Positions 1 to 7,246 are shown, counted from the first letter of the stretch. The stretch is DNA of 7,785 bases from an uncultured Eubacteriales bacterium (GCA_900321665.1 ONWY01000055.1:1-7785), one strand, 5' to 3'. The notes: generated by a model not told the origin, from the letters alone. Program-made: numbers and translations.

Positions 1-1
1 A

Positions 2-1045
2 AAAAAGAAAAAGGTCATTAAAACCTTATTGAAAATCTTCATTCCCATTATTGCGGTATTACTCGTGCTCGGTATCGGCTTGCAGATTGCGGGCTTCGGT
101 GCTTTCTTCGGGTTGTATGAGCCTAAGAGCAACTCCTCGAAGTACACCGATGAGCTGGAGGAATACGGTGTTTGGGATAACACCATTGAAACACAGGTTC
201 CGCAAACCGTTGTTTACAAAATGGTGATGGACCACTTCAATTCCCCTTTGCCTGAGGGCAAAAAAGTAAAAAAAGTCATCTTCTTGGGCTTTGACGGCTA
301 CAGAGCCGATGCCATTGCCAACATTAAGGATGACCCGAACAGTGCGATTATGTATGTCAAGAGCCTTGGCGGGCTTTACCATGCATATGCCGGCGGCGTT
401 CCCGGCGAGAGCGAGCAGCACACCTCTACCGCACCGGGTTGGGCTTCGATGCTGACCGGCGGTTGGTCTTTGTTCCACGGTATCAATAACAACGGGCAGT
501 ACAAAAACGGTAATGAAACCTTCTTGACCACTCTTGCAAAGCAGGGGCACAATGCTTCCTTTACCGCTTCTTGGAGAGAGCACACCGCGCTTTCCTACCG
601 CCCCGACATTGTGCGCTCTATCAAGGAAAATATCCCGGTAGAGTACAACCACGAGATTGATGATATGGCGACCTATTACCAGGTATTAAAGTATGTTTCC
701 AAGTCAAAAGGGCAGGAGAAAACCGCGAAGGAGGACCCGGATGTTATCTTCTTTACCTTCGAGTTTACCGACCACAACGGTCACCTTTACGGCTTTGGTA
801 ACAACAAGAATTATTACCAGGGCTCTCTGGATGCCAACCAATACGGCTATGATATCATCAAGACCATTGAGGCAAGAGATACCTATGACCAAGAGGATTG
901 GCTGTTTGTAATTTCGACCGACCACGGCGGCACCGGCCACAACCACGGCGGTCAAACCATTATGGAGCGCTCCACTTGGATTGCAACAAACAAAAAGATT
1001 GAGATTACCGATGAATATTTGAACTACGGTAAAGCCGCTCAGTAA
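2..1045 (+). CDS. Membrane-anchored type I phosphodiesterase / nucleotide pyrophosphatase family protein, 5' end outside window
   Basis: Predicted metal-dependent phosphohydrolase of the alkaline phosphatase superfamily, acting outside the membrane on an unknown phosphate ester. A TTG at 29 could be taken as the start, but the frame stays open to the window edge and reads KKKKVIKTLLKIF, the lysine-rich front of a signal anchor. I therefore treat the gene as 5'-partial. A hydrophobic segment follows (about 32-115). The superfamily metal and catalytic signature is present in order: D in FLGFDGYRAD (293-295); a candidate nucleophile T (428-430) in TAPGWASMLTG, which matches the T-x-P...TG pattern of nucleotide pyrophosphatases; D and H in FTDHNGH (770-784); and DH plus H in STDHGGTGHNHGG (920-946). 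At about 347 visible residues it is near the size of a single catalytic domain. The gene ends at TAA, followed by an intrinsic terminator. Family confidence is high; the substrate cannot be told. Confidence 0.85.
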   Translation, partial: KKKKVIKTLLKIFIPIIAVLLVLGIGLQIAGFGAFFGLYEPKSNSSKYTDELEEYGVWDNTIETQVPQTVVYKMVMDHFNSPLPEGKKVKKVIFLGFDGYRADAIANIKDDPNSAIMYVKSLGGLYHAYAGGVPGESEQHTSTAPGWASMLTGGWSLFHGINNNGQYKNGNETFLTTLAKQGHNASFTASWREHTALSYRPDIVRSIKENIPVEYNHEIDDMATYYQVLKYVSKSKGQEKTAKEDPDVIFFTFEFTDHNGHLYGFGNNKNYYQGSLDANQYGYDIIKTIEARDTYDQEDWLFVISTDHGGTGHNHGGQTIMERSTWIATNKKIEITDEYLNYGKAAQ

Positions 1046-1059
1046 AATAAAAGCCGTAA

Positions 1060-1094
1060 CTCCCGAACCGCAAGGTTCGGGAGCTTTTGTTTTG
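1060..1094 (+). terminator. Intrinsic terminator of the phosphodiesterase gene
   Basis: A perfect 10-bp stem, CTCCCGAACC (1060-1069) with GGTTCGGGAG (1074-1083), is closed by a GCAA loop of the stable GNRA class. It is followed by the T-rich tract CTTTTGTTTT. It lies 14 bases after the stop codon. An A-rich tract before the stem could let it work weakly on the other strand as well, but no gene is seen there. Confidence 0.92.
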
Positions 1095-1115
1095 AGCTGC
1101 CATTTGCTTTGCTGC

Positions 1116-1150
1116 GCATATCTGCCGACACGGGAGCAGATGTCGGATGC
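1116..1150. repeat. Cluster of short overlapping inverted repeats in the intergenic region
   Basis: Three arm pairs share this stretch: GCAT (1116-1119) with ATGC (1147-1150), ATCTGC (1120-1125) with GCAGAT (1136-1141), and CCGACA (1125-1130) with TGTCGG (1141-1146). The second and third pairs share bases at their edges, so they cannot both form fully. There is no T tract after it, so it is not a terminator. It may be an operator or a remnant; no function can be assigned. Confidence 0.4.
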
Positions 1151-1181
1151 ATGTTAATCAATATATTATTTGTTTCAAAAA

Positions 1182-1211
1182 TGCATAAATAAAGCGAATT
1201 GCAGCAATCTA
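1182..1211 (+). promoter_or_regulatory. Candidate sigma-G (forespore) promoter of the germination operon
   Basis: TGCATA (1182-1187) fits the sigma-G/sigma-F -35 pattern. CAATCTA (1205-1211), 17 bases further on, matches the Bacillus sigma-G -10 pattern CATWHTA at six of seven positions. GerA-type operons are known to be transcribed by sigma-G in the forespore. Transcription would start near 1216-1219, leaving a leader of only about 8-11 bases, which barely includes the ribosome binding site. That tight fit is the main weakness. No convincing sigma-A promoter was seen between 1095 and 1226. Confidence 0.4.
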
Positions 1212-1217
1212 TTTAAT

Positions 1218-1223
1218 GGTGAT
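1218..1223 (+). promoter_or_regulatory. Ribosome binding site that sets the start of the GerA-type gene
   Basis: GGTGAT is the 3' half of the AGGAGGTGAT consensus and sits three to four bases before ATG 1227, the correct register for that half. The alternative TTG at 1170 has no such site and lies upstream of the candidate promoter. Confidence 0.6.
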
Positions 1224-1226
1224 AGT

Positions 1227-2690
1227 ATGGATGAATATTGGCTTAGCGAGGAGCAAAACATTCGTTACAATAAGACAATCGAGCCTGTGCCGGTGCAGGG
1301 AAAGCTGATTCGGGCATATTTAGAGCAGAGTGATGATTTTGTGGCTTCTGCCATTTCCTTCGGCGCGGTAAGTGCCGATATTTTTTGCATTGACGGCTTG
1401 GTGAAGGACAGCGTTGTGGATGAAAACATTTTATCCGCCTTCAACGAAATGGAGCAATTCCAAAAGTGCCGGAGCGAGGCGCAGGCGGTGAAGCTGATGG
1501 AGCAGGGCTTTGTTCACCATGCTTCGGTCAAGAAGGTCGGCAGCCTGAGCGCGGCGATTGAGGCGATTCTCAGTGCCAATTTTGTGATTGTGTTTAATGC
1601 GTGCCGCTGTGCCTTTGTGTTTGATGTAAAGGGCTTTAATGCGCGCAGCATTGAGGAGCCGGAGAGCGAGAGTGTCATCAAAGGCTCGAGGGATGGCTTC
1701 ACGGAGCCGATTCGCTTGAATACCGCGATTGTGCGCCGCCACATTCGCTCGCATGCGCTTGTCATCAAGCAGGTGGAAATCGGCACGGTCAGCAAGACAA
1801 CGCTCGCGATGGTTTACATGAAAAACATTGCCCGCGCGCAGCAGGTGCAGGCGGTGGAGCAGCGCTTGAAAGCGAGCAGCATCACGGCGCTAACCTCCTT
1901 GGGGCAGCTTGAAAAGGCGCTCAGTGCCGCGCAGTACAGCACGGTGCCGACCGTGATGCACACCGAGCGCGCGGACAAGCTGTGCGCAAATGTGCTCGGC
2001 GGCAGAATTGCCGTTTTGGCAGACGGTTACCCGGTCGGCTTTATTGTGCCGGCAAACCTTGCGATGTTTATGCAAGCGCCGGAGGATTACGCTGCCGCAC
2101 CGATTTATGCCAACTTTGTGCGCATCATCCGCTACCTTTGCCTGGCGGTCAATCTACTGCTGCCGGCGCTATATATCGCCGTAGCAAATTTTTCTTGCGA
2201 GATATTGCCCGATAAGCTGGCGCAATCGATTATGCAGGCAAAGTTCGGCATGCCCTTTTCCACCTTCACCGAGGTGGTACTGATGCTCGTTGCTTTTGAA
2301 ATTTTGATTGAATCCGGCTTGCGCTTGCCGGGCGGTGTGGGGCAGGCGGTATCCATTGTATCGGGCTTAATTGTCGGCGATGCGGCGGTCAGCGCCAAGC
2401 TCGCTTCCCCGGCGGTGGTGATGTTGACTGCGATTGCCGGCATCACCAGCTTTGTGCTCCCTTACCAAAGCCTTGCCAATTCTCTGCGCGCGATTCGATT
2501 CGGATTGGTGCTCGCCGCCGCGGCGGGCGGGCTGTTCGGGTTGGCGGTCGGCATTACCGCGGTAATTTTCTACTTTAACAGCATCGAGAATTTCGGCTTG
2601 CCGTTTTTAACACCGTTTTCCACGGGCGGCTTTGCTTCGTGGTGGCAGGATACCGTGATAAGGAGGAGCCGCCGTGCAAAAAAAACTTAA
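1227..2690 (+). CDS. gerAA: Spore germination protein, GerA family (GerAA-type receptor A subunit)
   Basis: A subunit of a nutrient germinant receptor in the spore inner membrane; GerA-type A subunits act with B and C subunits to trigger germination. I choose ATG 1227 (487 residues, typical for the family) over the in-frame TTG 1170, which has no ribosome binding site. The protein has a soluble N-terminal domain (about 1-290) with the family signature EPESESVIKGSRDGFTE at 144-160, followed by NTAIVRRHIRS. A membrane domain follows (about 295-475) with segments near 299-322 (YLCLAVNLLLPALYIAV), 349-367 (EVVLMLVAFEILIESGLRL), the GQAVSIVSGLIVGDAAV region, and two later hydrophobic stretches. 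The C-terminus is basic (RRSRRAKK). Its last 17 bases overlap the next gene. The gerAA symbol is by family; the germinant is unknown and paralogues elsewhere in the genome are likely. Confidence 0.93.
   Translation: MDEYWLSEEQNIRYNKTIEPVPVQGKLIRAYLEQSDDFVASAISFGAVSADIFCIDGLVKDSVVDENILSAFNEMEQFQKCRSEAQAVKLMEQGFVHHASVKKVGSLSAAIEAILSANFVIVFNACRCAFVFDVKGFNARSIEEPESESVIKGSRDGFTEPIRLNTAIVRRHIRSHALVIKQVEIGTVSKTTLAMVYMKNIARAQQVQAVEQRLKASSITALTSLGQLEKALSAAQYSTVPTVMHTERADKLCANVLGGRIAVLADGYPVGFIVPANLAMFMQAPEDYAAAPIYANFVRIIRYLCLAVNLLLPALYIAVANFSCEILPDKLAQSIMQAKFGMPFSTFTEVVLMLVAFEILIESGLRLPGGVGQAVSIVSGLIVGDAAVSAKLASPAVVMLTAIAGITSFVLPYQSLANSLRAIRFGLVLAAAAGGLFGLAVGITAVIFYFNSIENFGLPFLTPFSTGGFASWWQDTVIRRSRRAKKT
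2660..2666 (+). promoter_or_regulatory. Ribosome binding site for the GTG start of the GerC-type gene
   Basis: AAGGAGG lies inside the end of the upstream gene, seven bases before GTG 2674. This near-perfect site fixes the unusual GTG start and implies translational coupling with the A subunit. Confidence 0.85.
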
Positions 2691-3780
2691 GCGCATTTTA
2701 GCCCTGTGCCTGTGCGCGCTGCTTGCCGTGATTCCGCTTTCGGGGGTAAAGGAGAGCTTTGCGGTGCAAAATATCGAAAAAAGCGCTATGGTCAAAAGTA
2801 TCGGCTTTGATAGGGAGAATGGCGCGCAGTTGAGCTTTGTGACAAGCGTGATAAATGACAGCTCCGCCTTTCACAAGCAGAGCTTAATCAGCGCGGCGGG
2901 AGAAAATTTTTCGCAAGCGGAGCAGCAGGCACAAATTTTGGCTGACAAGTATTTGACCTTTTCATATGCCAAGCATTACCTGATTGGCTTGCCGAGTGCC
3001 GAGAGGGGTATTGCTTCTATTGTGGATTACCTTTTATCTTCGCCGGTAGTGCAATTATCCTCGTATTTGTACCTGTGCGAGGGGGCGGCAAAGCAGATGT
3101 TGGAAAGCATCAGCCGCGACAGCATTTCCACCAACGAGGTGCTGACCAATCTCAACCTGGCAGGCAAGGAGGAGGGGTATTATAACCCGGTGAGCCTGCT
3201 TGAATGCGCCAGAGCTCTCGAGGAGGGCACCTGCCTTGCCTTGCCGGTCATCGGCGCAAAGGAGGAAGGCGAAAACACAGCGAAAAAAACGGTCTTGGTC
3301 TTTAAAGGCTATGCGCTGCTGCAAGGCGGCAGGGTGTGTGCGAGGTTAAACCGCGAGCAGTCGCGCGCGATGAACCTGTTGGGCGAGAAGCCGATGAAAA
3401 CGGTGGTTAGCTGTAAAGGTGCAGACCTTGCCATTAAAAGAGAGCACTGCCGCGTGGAATTTGTGCGGCAGGGGGCGCAAATCGCGCGCGTGCGCTTTCA
3501 TTTGACGCTGCGCGAGAGCCTTGCCGCCGTGCAAAGCGGAGCCGCAGGCGGGGAAGCGCTCTTGCGGGAAACCGCACCGCAGGCAGAGCAAATTCTGCTG
3601 GAGCAACTGCAGGAGTTGTTCACTCTCTTGGAGCGCGCAAAAGCAGATGCCCTCGGACTGCAGCGGGCGCTCGAGATAGAGTCGGGCGGCAAGGAGCGGC
3701 AGCTGCAGCCGGTAGCGGGCGGCATAAAAGCGGAAGTGGAGTTCAGCGCCCGAGAGGACAATCATTTTAATTTGCAATAA
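2674..3780 (+). CDS. gerAC: Spore germination protein, Ger(x)C family (GerAC-type receptor C subunit), without lipobox cysteine
   Basis: C subunit of the germinant receptor, normally a lipoprotein held on the outer face of the spore inner membrane. It starts at GTG behind AAGGAGG and is 368 residues long, normal for the family. Residues 1-24 are a signal sequence (KKLKR, then a hydrophobic core). Where relatives have LSGC, this protein has L22-S23-G24-V25, so the lipid-accepting cysteine is absent. C12 and C14 sit inside the hydrophobic core in an unsuitable context. S28-F29-A30 could be a signal peptidase I site. The N-terminal domain contains the family pattern MVKSIGFD (39-46). The C-terminal domain contains the helix EQILLEQLQELFTLLERAKADALG, the usual Ger(x)C region with a D-x-x-G motif. 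The gene sits between the A and B genes, 18 bases before the latter. Family assignment is supported by context and weaker in sequence alone. Confidence 0.85.
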   Translation: MQKKLKRILALCLCALLAVIPLSGVKESFAVQNIEKSAMVKSIGFDRENGAQLSFVTSVINDSSAFHKQSLISAAGENFSQAEQQAQILADKYLTFSYAKHYLIGLPSAERGIASIVDYLLSSPVVQLSSYLYLCEGAAKQMLESISRDSISTNEVLTNLNLAGKEEGYYNPVSLLECARALEEGTCLALPVIGAKEEGENTAKKTVLVFKGYALLQGGRVCARLNREQSRAMNLLGEKPMKTVVSCKGADLAIKREHCRVEFVRQGAQIARVRFHLTLRESLAAVQSGAAGGEALLRETAPQAEQILLEQLQELFTLLERAKADALGLQRALEIESGGKERQLQPVAGGIKAEVEFSAREDNHFNLQ

Positions 3781-3798
3781 TACTATGGGGAGAAGCCT

Positions 3799-4863
3799 AT
3801 GCCAAAACCGCAAACCTTCAGGCACATTGCTTTCAGCTATATCATCGGAGTGAGCTGCTTTGCGGCATTTTTGCTGCCGGGAGCCGTAAGCCGCTATGCC
3901 TTCAAAATCACAATTTTGGTGCCGCTGCTTTCGGCGGTGCTCAGCCTCGCGCCCGCCTATGTGCTCTACCGCGCAGTCGGGCGCTACGGTAATTTGCGCG
4001 CGCTCGTGCAGCAGCGCCTTGGCAAAAGTGCCGCGCAGTGGGGTGGTGCCGCACTCAGTTTGTGGCTCGGCGCGATAGCGGTATTTTACCTGCTTGCGAT
4101 GTATGACCGCTTGGCATCCACCGCCTTTGCTTACCTGCCGCGCTTTGTGTGCCTGGGGGCTGCCGGTATTTGCGCGGCGCTGTTTGCGCTATGCGGTAAG
4201 CAGGTGATGGGGCGCAGTGCTTCGATTATTTTTATCATTTTAATGCTCAGCTTCATTGTTCTGTTTTTCTTATGCGCCGGAGGCATTGTGTGGAAGGGGC
4301 TGCTGCCGCTGCAGTACCGCTCCCTGCCGCTAAGTGTGCGCGCGCTGCTGTTCCCACTCGGCATGGTAGGGCTGTTGTGCTTTTTGCTGTATGACTACGA
4401 GGGGGAGCCGTTTCGCCTGCGCGCAATCGGCGCTTGTACCGTGGCGGGCAATGTGATTATAAGCGGTATATTGCTGCTGATTCAAGGGGTGTTCGGTATC
4501 GCTTTTGGTGAAAAGATTGCTTACCCCTTTTTTGCACTCATCAAGAGCACGCGCTCGCTGATTCGCTTAGAACATTTTGAGAGCCTGATTTCGGGCATAT
4601 GGATTGTGATGAGCCTCGGCTTCTTTGTAATTTTGGTGCATACAATGGTGAGCGCACTGCGGGTGAGCTTCCCGCGGCTTGCCGCGAGGGGAGAGGGTGC
4701 GCTGCTGCTGTTGCCCGTTGCGGCGGTGGTGGCGGCAGCACTGCTGCTGCCCGACAGCCGCGCGCTTTGCACCGCTGCGCTCGGCAGTGTGATGCCGGCG
4801 GGCAATCTCCTGCTCGGAACGGTGCCGATTTGCATTTTATCATTGACTAATAAAAAGATATAA
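3799..4863 (+). CDS. gerAB: Spore germination permease, GerB family (GerAB-type receptor B subunit)
   Basis: B subunit of the germinant receptor, an integral membrane protein of the amino acid-polyamine-organocation transporter superfamily. In studied receptors the B subunit contributes the germinant binding site. The 354 residues are mostly hydrophobic, with about ten membrane segments beginning at IAFSYIIGVSCFAAFLLPG (10-28). The conserved stretch YPFFALIKSTRSL (242-254), followed by the EHFESL segment, is characteristic of the family. ATG 3799 follows GGGGAG (3787-3792) at six bases. It is the last gene of the operon, and no terminator follows. Its final codons (SLTNKK) also encode the -35 box of the next transcription unit, so the operon could read through into serC. 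The germinant ligand cannot be predicted. Confidence 0.92.
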   Translation: MPKPQTFRHIAFSYIIGVSCFAAFLLPGAVSRYAFKITILVPLLSAVLSLAPAYVLYRAVGRYGNLRALVQQRLGKSAAQWGGAALSLWLGAIAVFYLLAMYDRLASTAFAYLPRFVCLGAAGICAALFALCGKQVMGRSASIIFIILMLSFIVLFFLCAGGIVWKGLLPLQYRSLPLSVRALLFPLGMVGLLCFLLYDYEGEPFRLRAIGACTVAGNVIISGILLLIQGVFGIAFGEKIAYPFFALIKSTRSLIRLEHFESLISGIWIVMSLGFFVILVHTMVSALRVSFPRLAARGEGALLLLPVAAVVAAALLLPDSRALCTAALGSVMPAGNLLLGTVPICILSLTNKKI

Positions 4864-4871
4864 TATATAAT
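4843..4871 (+). promoter_or_regulatory. Strong sigma-A promoter for serC
   Basis: TTGACT (4843-4848) and a perfect TATAAT (4866-4871) are separated by exactly 17 bases. The predicted start point is near 4878, about 42 bases before the serC start codon. The -35 box lies in the last codons of the GerB-type gene. No operator or riboswitch-like structure is visible in the short leader. Confidence 0.85.
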
Positions 4872-4905
4872 AGAACCGCTTATGTAAAAATGAAATTATA
4901 TTATT

Positions 4906-4910
4906 GGGAG
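4906..4910 (+). promoter_or_regulatory. Ribosome binding site that sets the serC start
   Basis: GGGAG ends nine bases before ATG 4920. In-frame ATGs at 4890 and 4911 have no site in front of them, and the protein beginning MFKDRIYNFSAGP at 4920 matches the usual SerC start. Confidence 0.75.
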
Positions 4911-4919
4911 ATGAATAAA

Positions 4920-6008
4920 ATGTTTAAAGACAGAATTTACAATTTCTCTGCAGGCCCCTCCATGTTGCCTGTGGAAGTGTTGAAAAAAGCACAAGAGGAA
5001 ATGCTCAACTACGGCGGCACCGGCACTTCCGTGATGGAGATGTCGCACCGCTCGAAGGCTTTCGATGATATCGCAAAGCAGACAGAAGCCGATTTCAGAG
5101 AAGTGATGAACATTCCGGACAATTACAAGGTACTTTTCCTGCAGGGCGGCGCAACCCTCGAGTTTGCCGCGATTCCGATGAACCTGCTCAAAACAGGTGT
5201 GGCTGATTATGTGCGTACCGGTCAGTTTTCCACCAAGTGCTACAAGGAAGCGCTGCGTTTCAGCGACAAGATTCACCTTACCGCTTCGAGCGATGATAAG
5301 ACCTATTCCTACATCCCGCAGCAGGAGCAGCTGGATTTAACCCCGGGTGCGGATTACCTGCACATTTGCTATAACAACACCGTTTTCGGCACTAAGTGGA
5401 ACTACATTCCCGAAACCGACGGTGTGCCGATTGTGGCGGATATGTCCTCCTCCATTCTCTCGGAGCCGGTGGATGTTTCCAAATTCGGTGTCATTTATGC
5501 CGGCGTGCAAAAAAACATTGCGCCCGCAGGCATGGCAGTGGTCATTGTCAGAGAGGATTTGCTGACAGGGCTTGAGGGCAAATATCCTACATATATGGAT
5601 TGGAAGGCGCAGGCAGAAGCCGGCAGCATGATGAACACACCGCCTTGCTGGTGCATTTATATGTGCGGTCTTGTGCTCAAGTGGATTAAAGAAAACGGCG
5701 GTTTGGAAGCGAGAAAGGCATACAACGAGAAGAAAGCCGCTATCTTATATGATTTCCTGGACAATTCCAAGATGTTCAAGAGCGCTGTGGAGCCGCAGTA
5801 CCGCTCGATGATGAATGTGACCTTTGTGACAGGCGATGATGCGCTTGATAAGAAATTTGTTGCCGAGGCAGCCGAAGCCGGCTTTGTCAACTTAAAGGGT
5901 CACCGCTCCGTGGGCGGCATGCGCGCTTCTATTTACAACGCAATGCCGATGGAGGGCGTTGAAAAATTAGTGGCATTTATGAAAAAGTTTGAAGAGGAAA
6001 ACAGCTGA
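4920..6008 (+). CDS. serC: Phosphoserine aminotransferase
   Basis: PLP-dependent class V aminotransferase that converts 3-phosphohydroxypyruvate and glutamate to O-phosphoserine and 2-oxoglutarate, the second step of serine synthesis; cytosolic. From ATG 4920 the protein has 362 residues, the normal length. Visible marks are YNFSAGPSMLP at the start, GTGTSVMEMSHRS, LFLQGGATLEFAAIPMNL, VADMSSSI, the PLP lysine K198 in AGVQKNIAPAG, NTPPCWCIYM, and GHRSVGGMRASIYNAMP near the end, with H328, R329 and R335 at the substrate-phosphate positions. Its own sigma-A promoter points to vegetative expression, unlike the sporulation operon before it. It overlaps the next gene by one base (TGATG). SerC can also serve pyridoxal phosphate synthesis in some bacteria, but nothing here suggests that. 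The neighbouring serA seen in many related genomes is absent from the window. Confidence 0.97.
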   Translation: MFKDRIYNFSAGPSMLPVEVLKKAQEEMLNYGGTGTSVMEMSHRSKAFDDIAKQTEADFREVMNIPDNYKVLFLQGGATLEFAAIPMNLLKTGVADYVRTGQFSTKCYKEALRFSDKIHLTASSDDKTYSYIPQQEQLDLTPGADYLHICYNNTVFGTKWNYIPETDGVPIVADMSSSILSEPVDVSKFGVIYAGVQKNIAPAGMAVVIVREDLLTGLEGKYPTYMDWKAQAEAGSMMNTPPCWCIYMCGLVLKWIKENGGLEARKAYNEKKAAILYDFLDNSKMFKSAVEPQYRSMMNVTFVTGDDALDKKFVAEAAEAGFVNLKGHRSVGGMRASIYNAMPMEGVEKLVAFMKKFEEENS

Positions 6009-7246
6009 TGGCTACCGTCAAAGCATTTCGGGCAATTCGCCCGATTCCCGAGAAGGCGGCGCAGGTTGCCGCACTTCCCTATGATGTGATGAACAGCGCC
6101 GAAGCAAGGCAAATGGTGCAGGGAAATCCCTACAGCTTTTTGCATGTTGACAAGGCGGAGGTGGATTTGCCGGAGGGCACCTATTTGTATGATGAAAAGG
6201 TGTATTTGAAGGCAAGAGAAAACCTCGATGCGCTGGTGGCAGGCGGCATCTGCAAGGAGGATGCAAAACCCTGCTTTTACATCTACCGCCAGGTGATGAA
6301 CGGCAGAGCGCAGACAGGGCTTGTCTGCTGCGCCGGGGTGGATGATTACTTAAATAATGTTATCAAAAAGCACGAGTTTACCCGTGCCGAGAAGGAAAAG
6401 GACCGCATTAACCATGTCGATTATTGCGATGCCAATACAGGTCCTATCTTTTTGACTTATAGGGATAATGCCGCGATTCACACCATTATGAAAGACTTCA
6501 TTGCCGCGCATGCGCCGGTGTATGATTTCGAGAGTGAGGGTGTGCAAAACACGGTTTGGGTGCTGGAGGAGCAGCAGACAGTGGAGAAAATCTCCGCTCT
6601 GTTTGCGGCAGTGCCCGCGCTCTATATTGCCGATGGGCACCACCGCGCCGCGAGCGCGGTGAAAGTGGCGCTTAAGCGCCGCGCGCAAAACCCGAATTAT
6701 GACGGCAGCGAGGAGTTTAATTATTTCTTAGCGGTGCTGTTCGAGCAAAGCGAGCTCGAAATTATGGATTATAACCGCGTGGTGAAGGATTTAAACGGCT
6801 TGAGCGAAAGCGCCTTTTTGGAGAAGCTTTCCGCGCTGTTTGAAATCGAGCAGCAGCCGGCGGCTTACAAACCCGCGGCAAAGCACCATTTCGGCTTGTA
6901 TTTGGGCGGCAAATGGTATAAAATGGAATTAAAGAGCGGGGTGTGCGATGAAAGTGACCCGCTTGCGCGCTTGGATGTCAGCATTTTGCAAAAATATGTG
7001 TTGACTCCTTTGCTCGGTATCGGCGACCCGCGCGAGGACAAGCGCATCGACTTTGTCGGCGGCATTCGCGGCCTCGGCGAGCTTGAGAGGCGCTGCGGGG
7101 AGGATATGTGCCTTGCCTTTGCAATGTATCCGACAAGCTTGGAGGATTTGATGGCGATTGCCGACTCCGGCAATGTTATGCCGCCAAAATCCACCTGGTT
7201 TGAGCCGAAGCTGTTATCGGGATTATTTATTCACAAGTTATCATAG
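6008..7246 (+). CDS. DUF1015 family protein coupled to serC
   Basis: Conserved cytosolic protein of the DUF1015 family (COG4198), whose biochemical role I do not know to be established. The 412 residues match the family from end to end: FRAIRPIPEKAAQVAALPYDV at the N-terminus, KHEFTRAEKEKDRINH at 121-136, the ADGHHRAASA motif with D209-G210-H211-H212-R213, and MPPKSTWFEPKLLSG near the C-terminus (391 onward). There is no signal peptide or membrane segment. It begins at ATG 6008, sharing one base with the serC stop; AGAGGA (5993-5998) is a suitable binding site. Coupled translation with serC implies a role in serine or phosphoserine metabolism. The DGHHR motif recalls the ParB-like fold, in which some free-serine kinases occur, but this is only a suggestion. 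Confidence 0.92.
   Translation: MATVKAFRAIRPIPEKAAQVAALPYDVMNSAEARQMVQGNPYSFLHVDKAEVDLPEGTYLYDEKVYLKARENLDALVAGGICKEDAKPCFYIYRQVMNGRAQTGLVCCAGVDDYLNNVIKKHEFTRAEKEKDRINHVDYCDANTGPIFLTYRDNAAIHTIMKDFIAAHAPVYDFESEGVQNTVWVLEEQQTVEKISALFAAVPALYIADGHHRAASAVKVALKRRAQNPNYDGSEEFNYFLAVLFEQSELEIMDYNRVVKDLNGLSESAFLEKLSALFEIEQQPAAYKPAAKHHFGLYLGGKWYKMELKSGVCDESDPLARLDVSILQKYVLTPLLGIGDPREDKRIDFVGGIRGLGELERRCGEDMCLAFAMYPTSLEDLMAIADSGNVMPPKSTWFEPKLLSGLFIHKLS

Noticed and set aside
29..31. TTG as the start of the phosphodiesterase gene
   Set aside because: The frame stays open to base 2 and encodes a lysine-rich stretch fitting a signal anchor. No ribosome binding site precedes the TTG.
59..652. Long reverse-strand open frame opposite the phosphodiesterase gene
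   Set aside because: The + strand frame carries a clear enzyme signature; the reverse frame has no recognisable domain and is a by-product of codon bias.
1170..1172. TTG as the start of the GerA-type gene
   Set aside because: It has no ribosome binding site and lies upstream of the candidate promoter. The added residues do not resemble the family, while ATG 1227 gives normal length.
3346..3825. Reverse-strand open frame opposite the GerC-type gene
   Set aside because: Low-complexity Leu/Arg/His-rich product, no recognised family, and it spans the boundary of two well-supported + strand genes.
4890..4892. ATG 4890 as the serC start
   Set aside because: It lacks a binding site and would add ten residues not seen in SerC; GGGAG points to ATG 4920.
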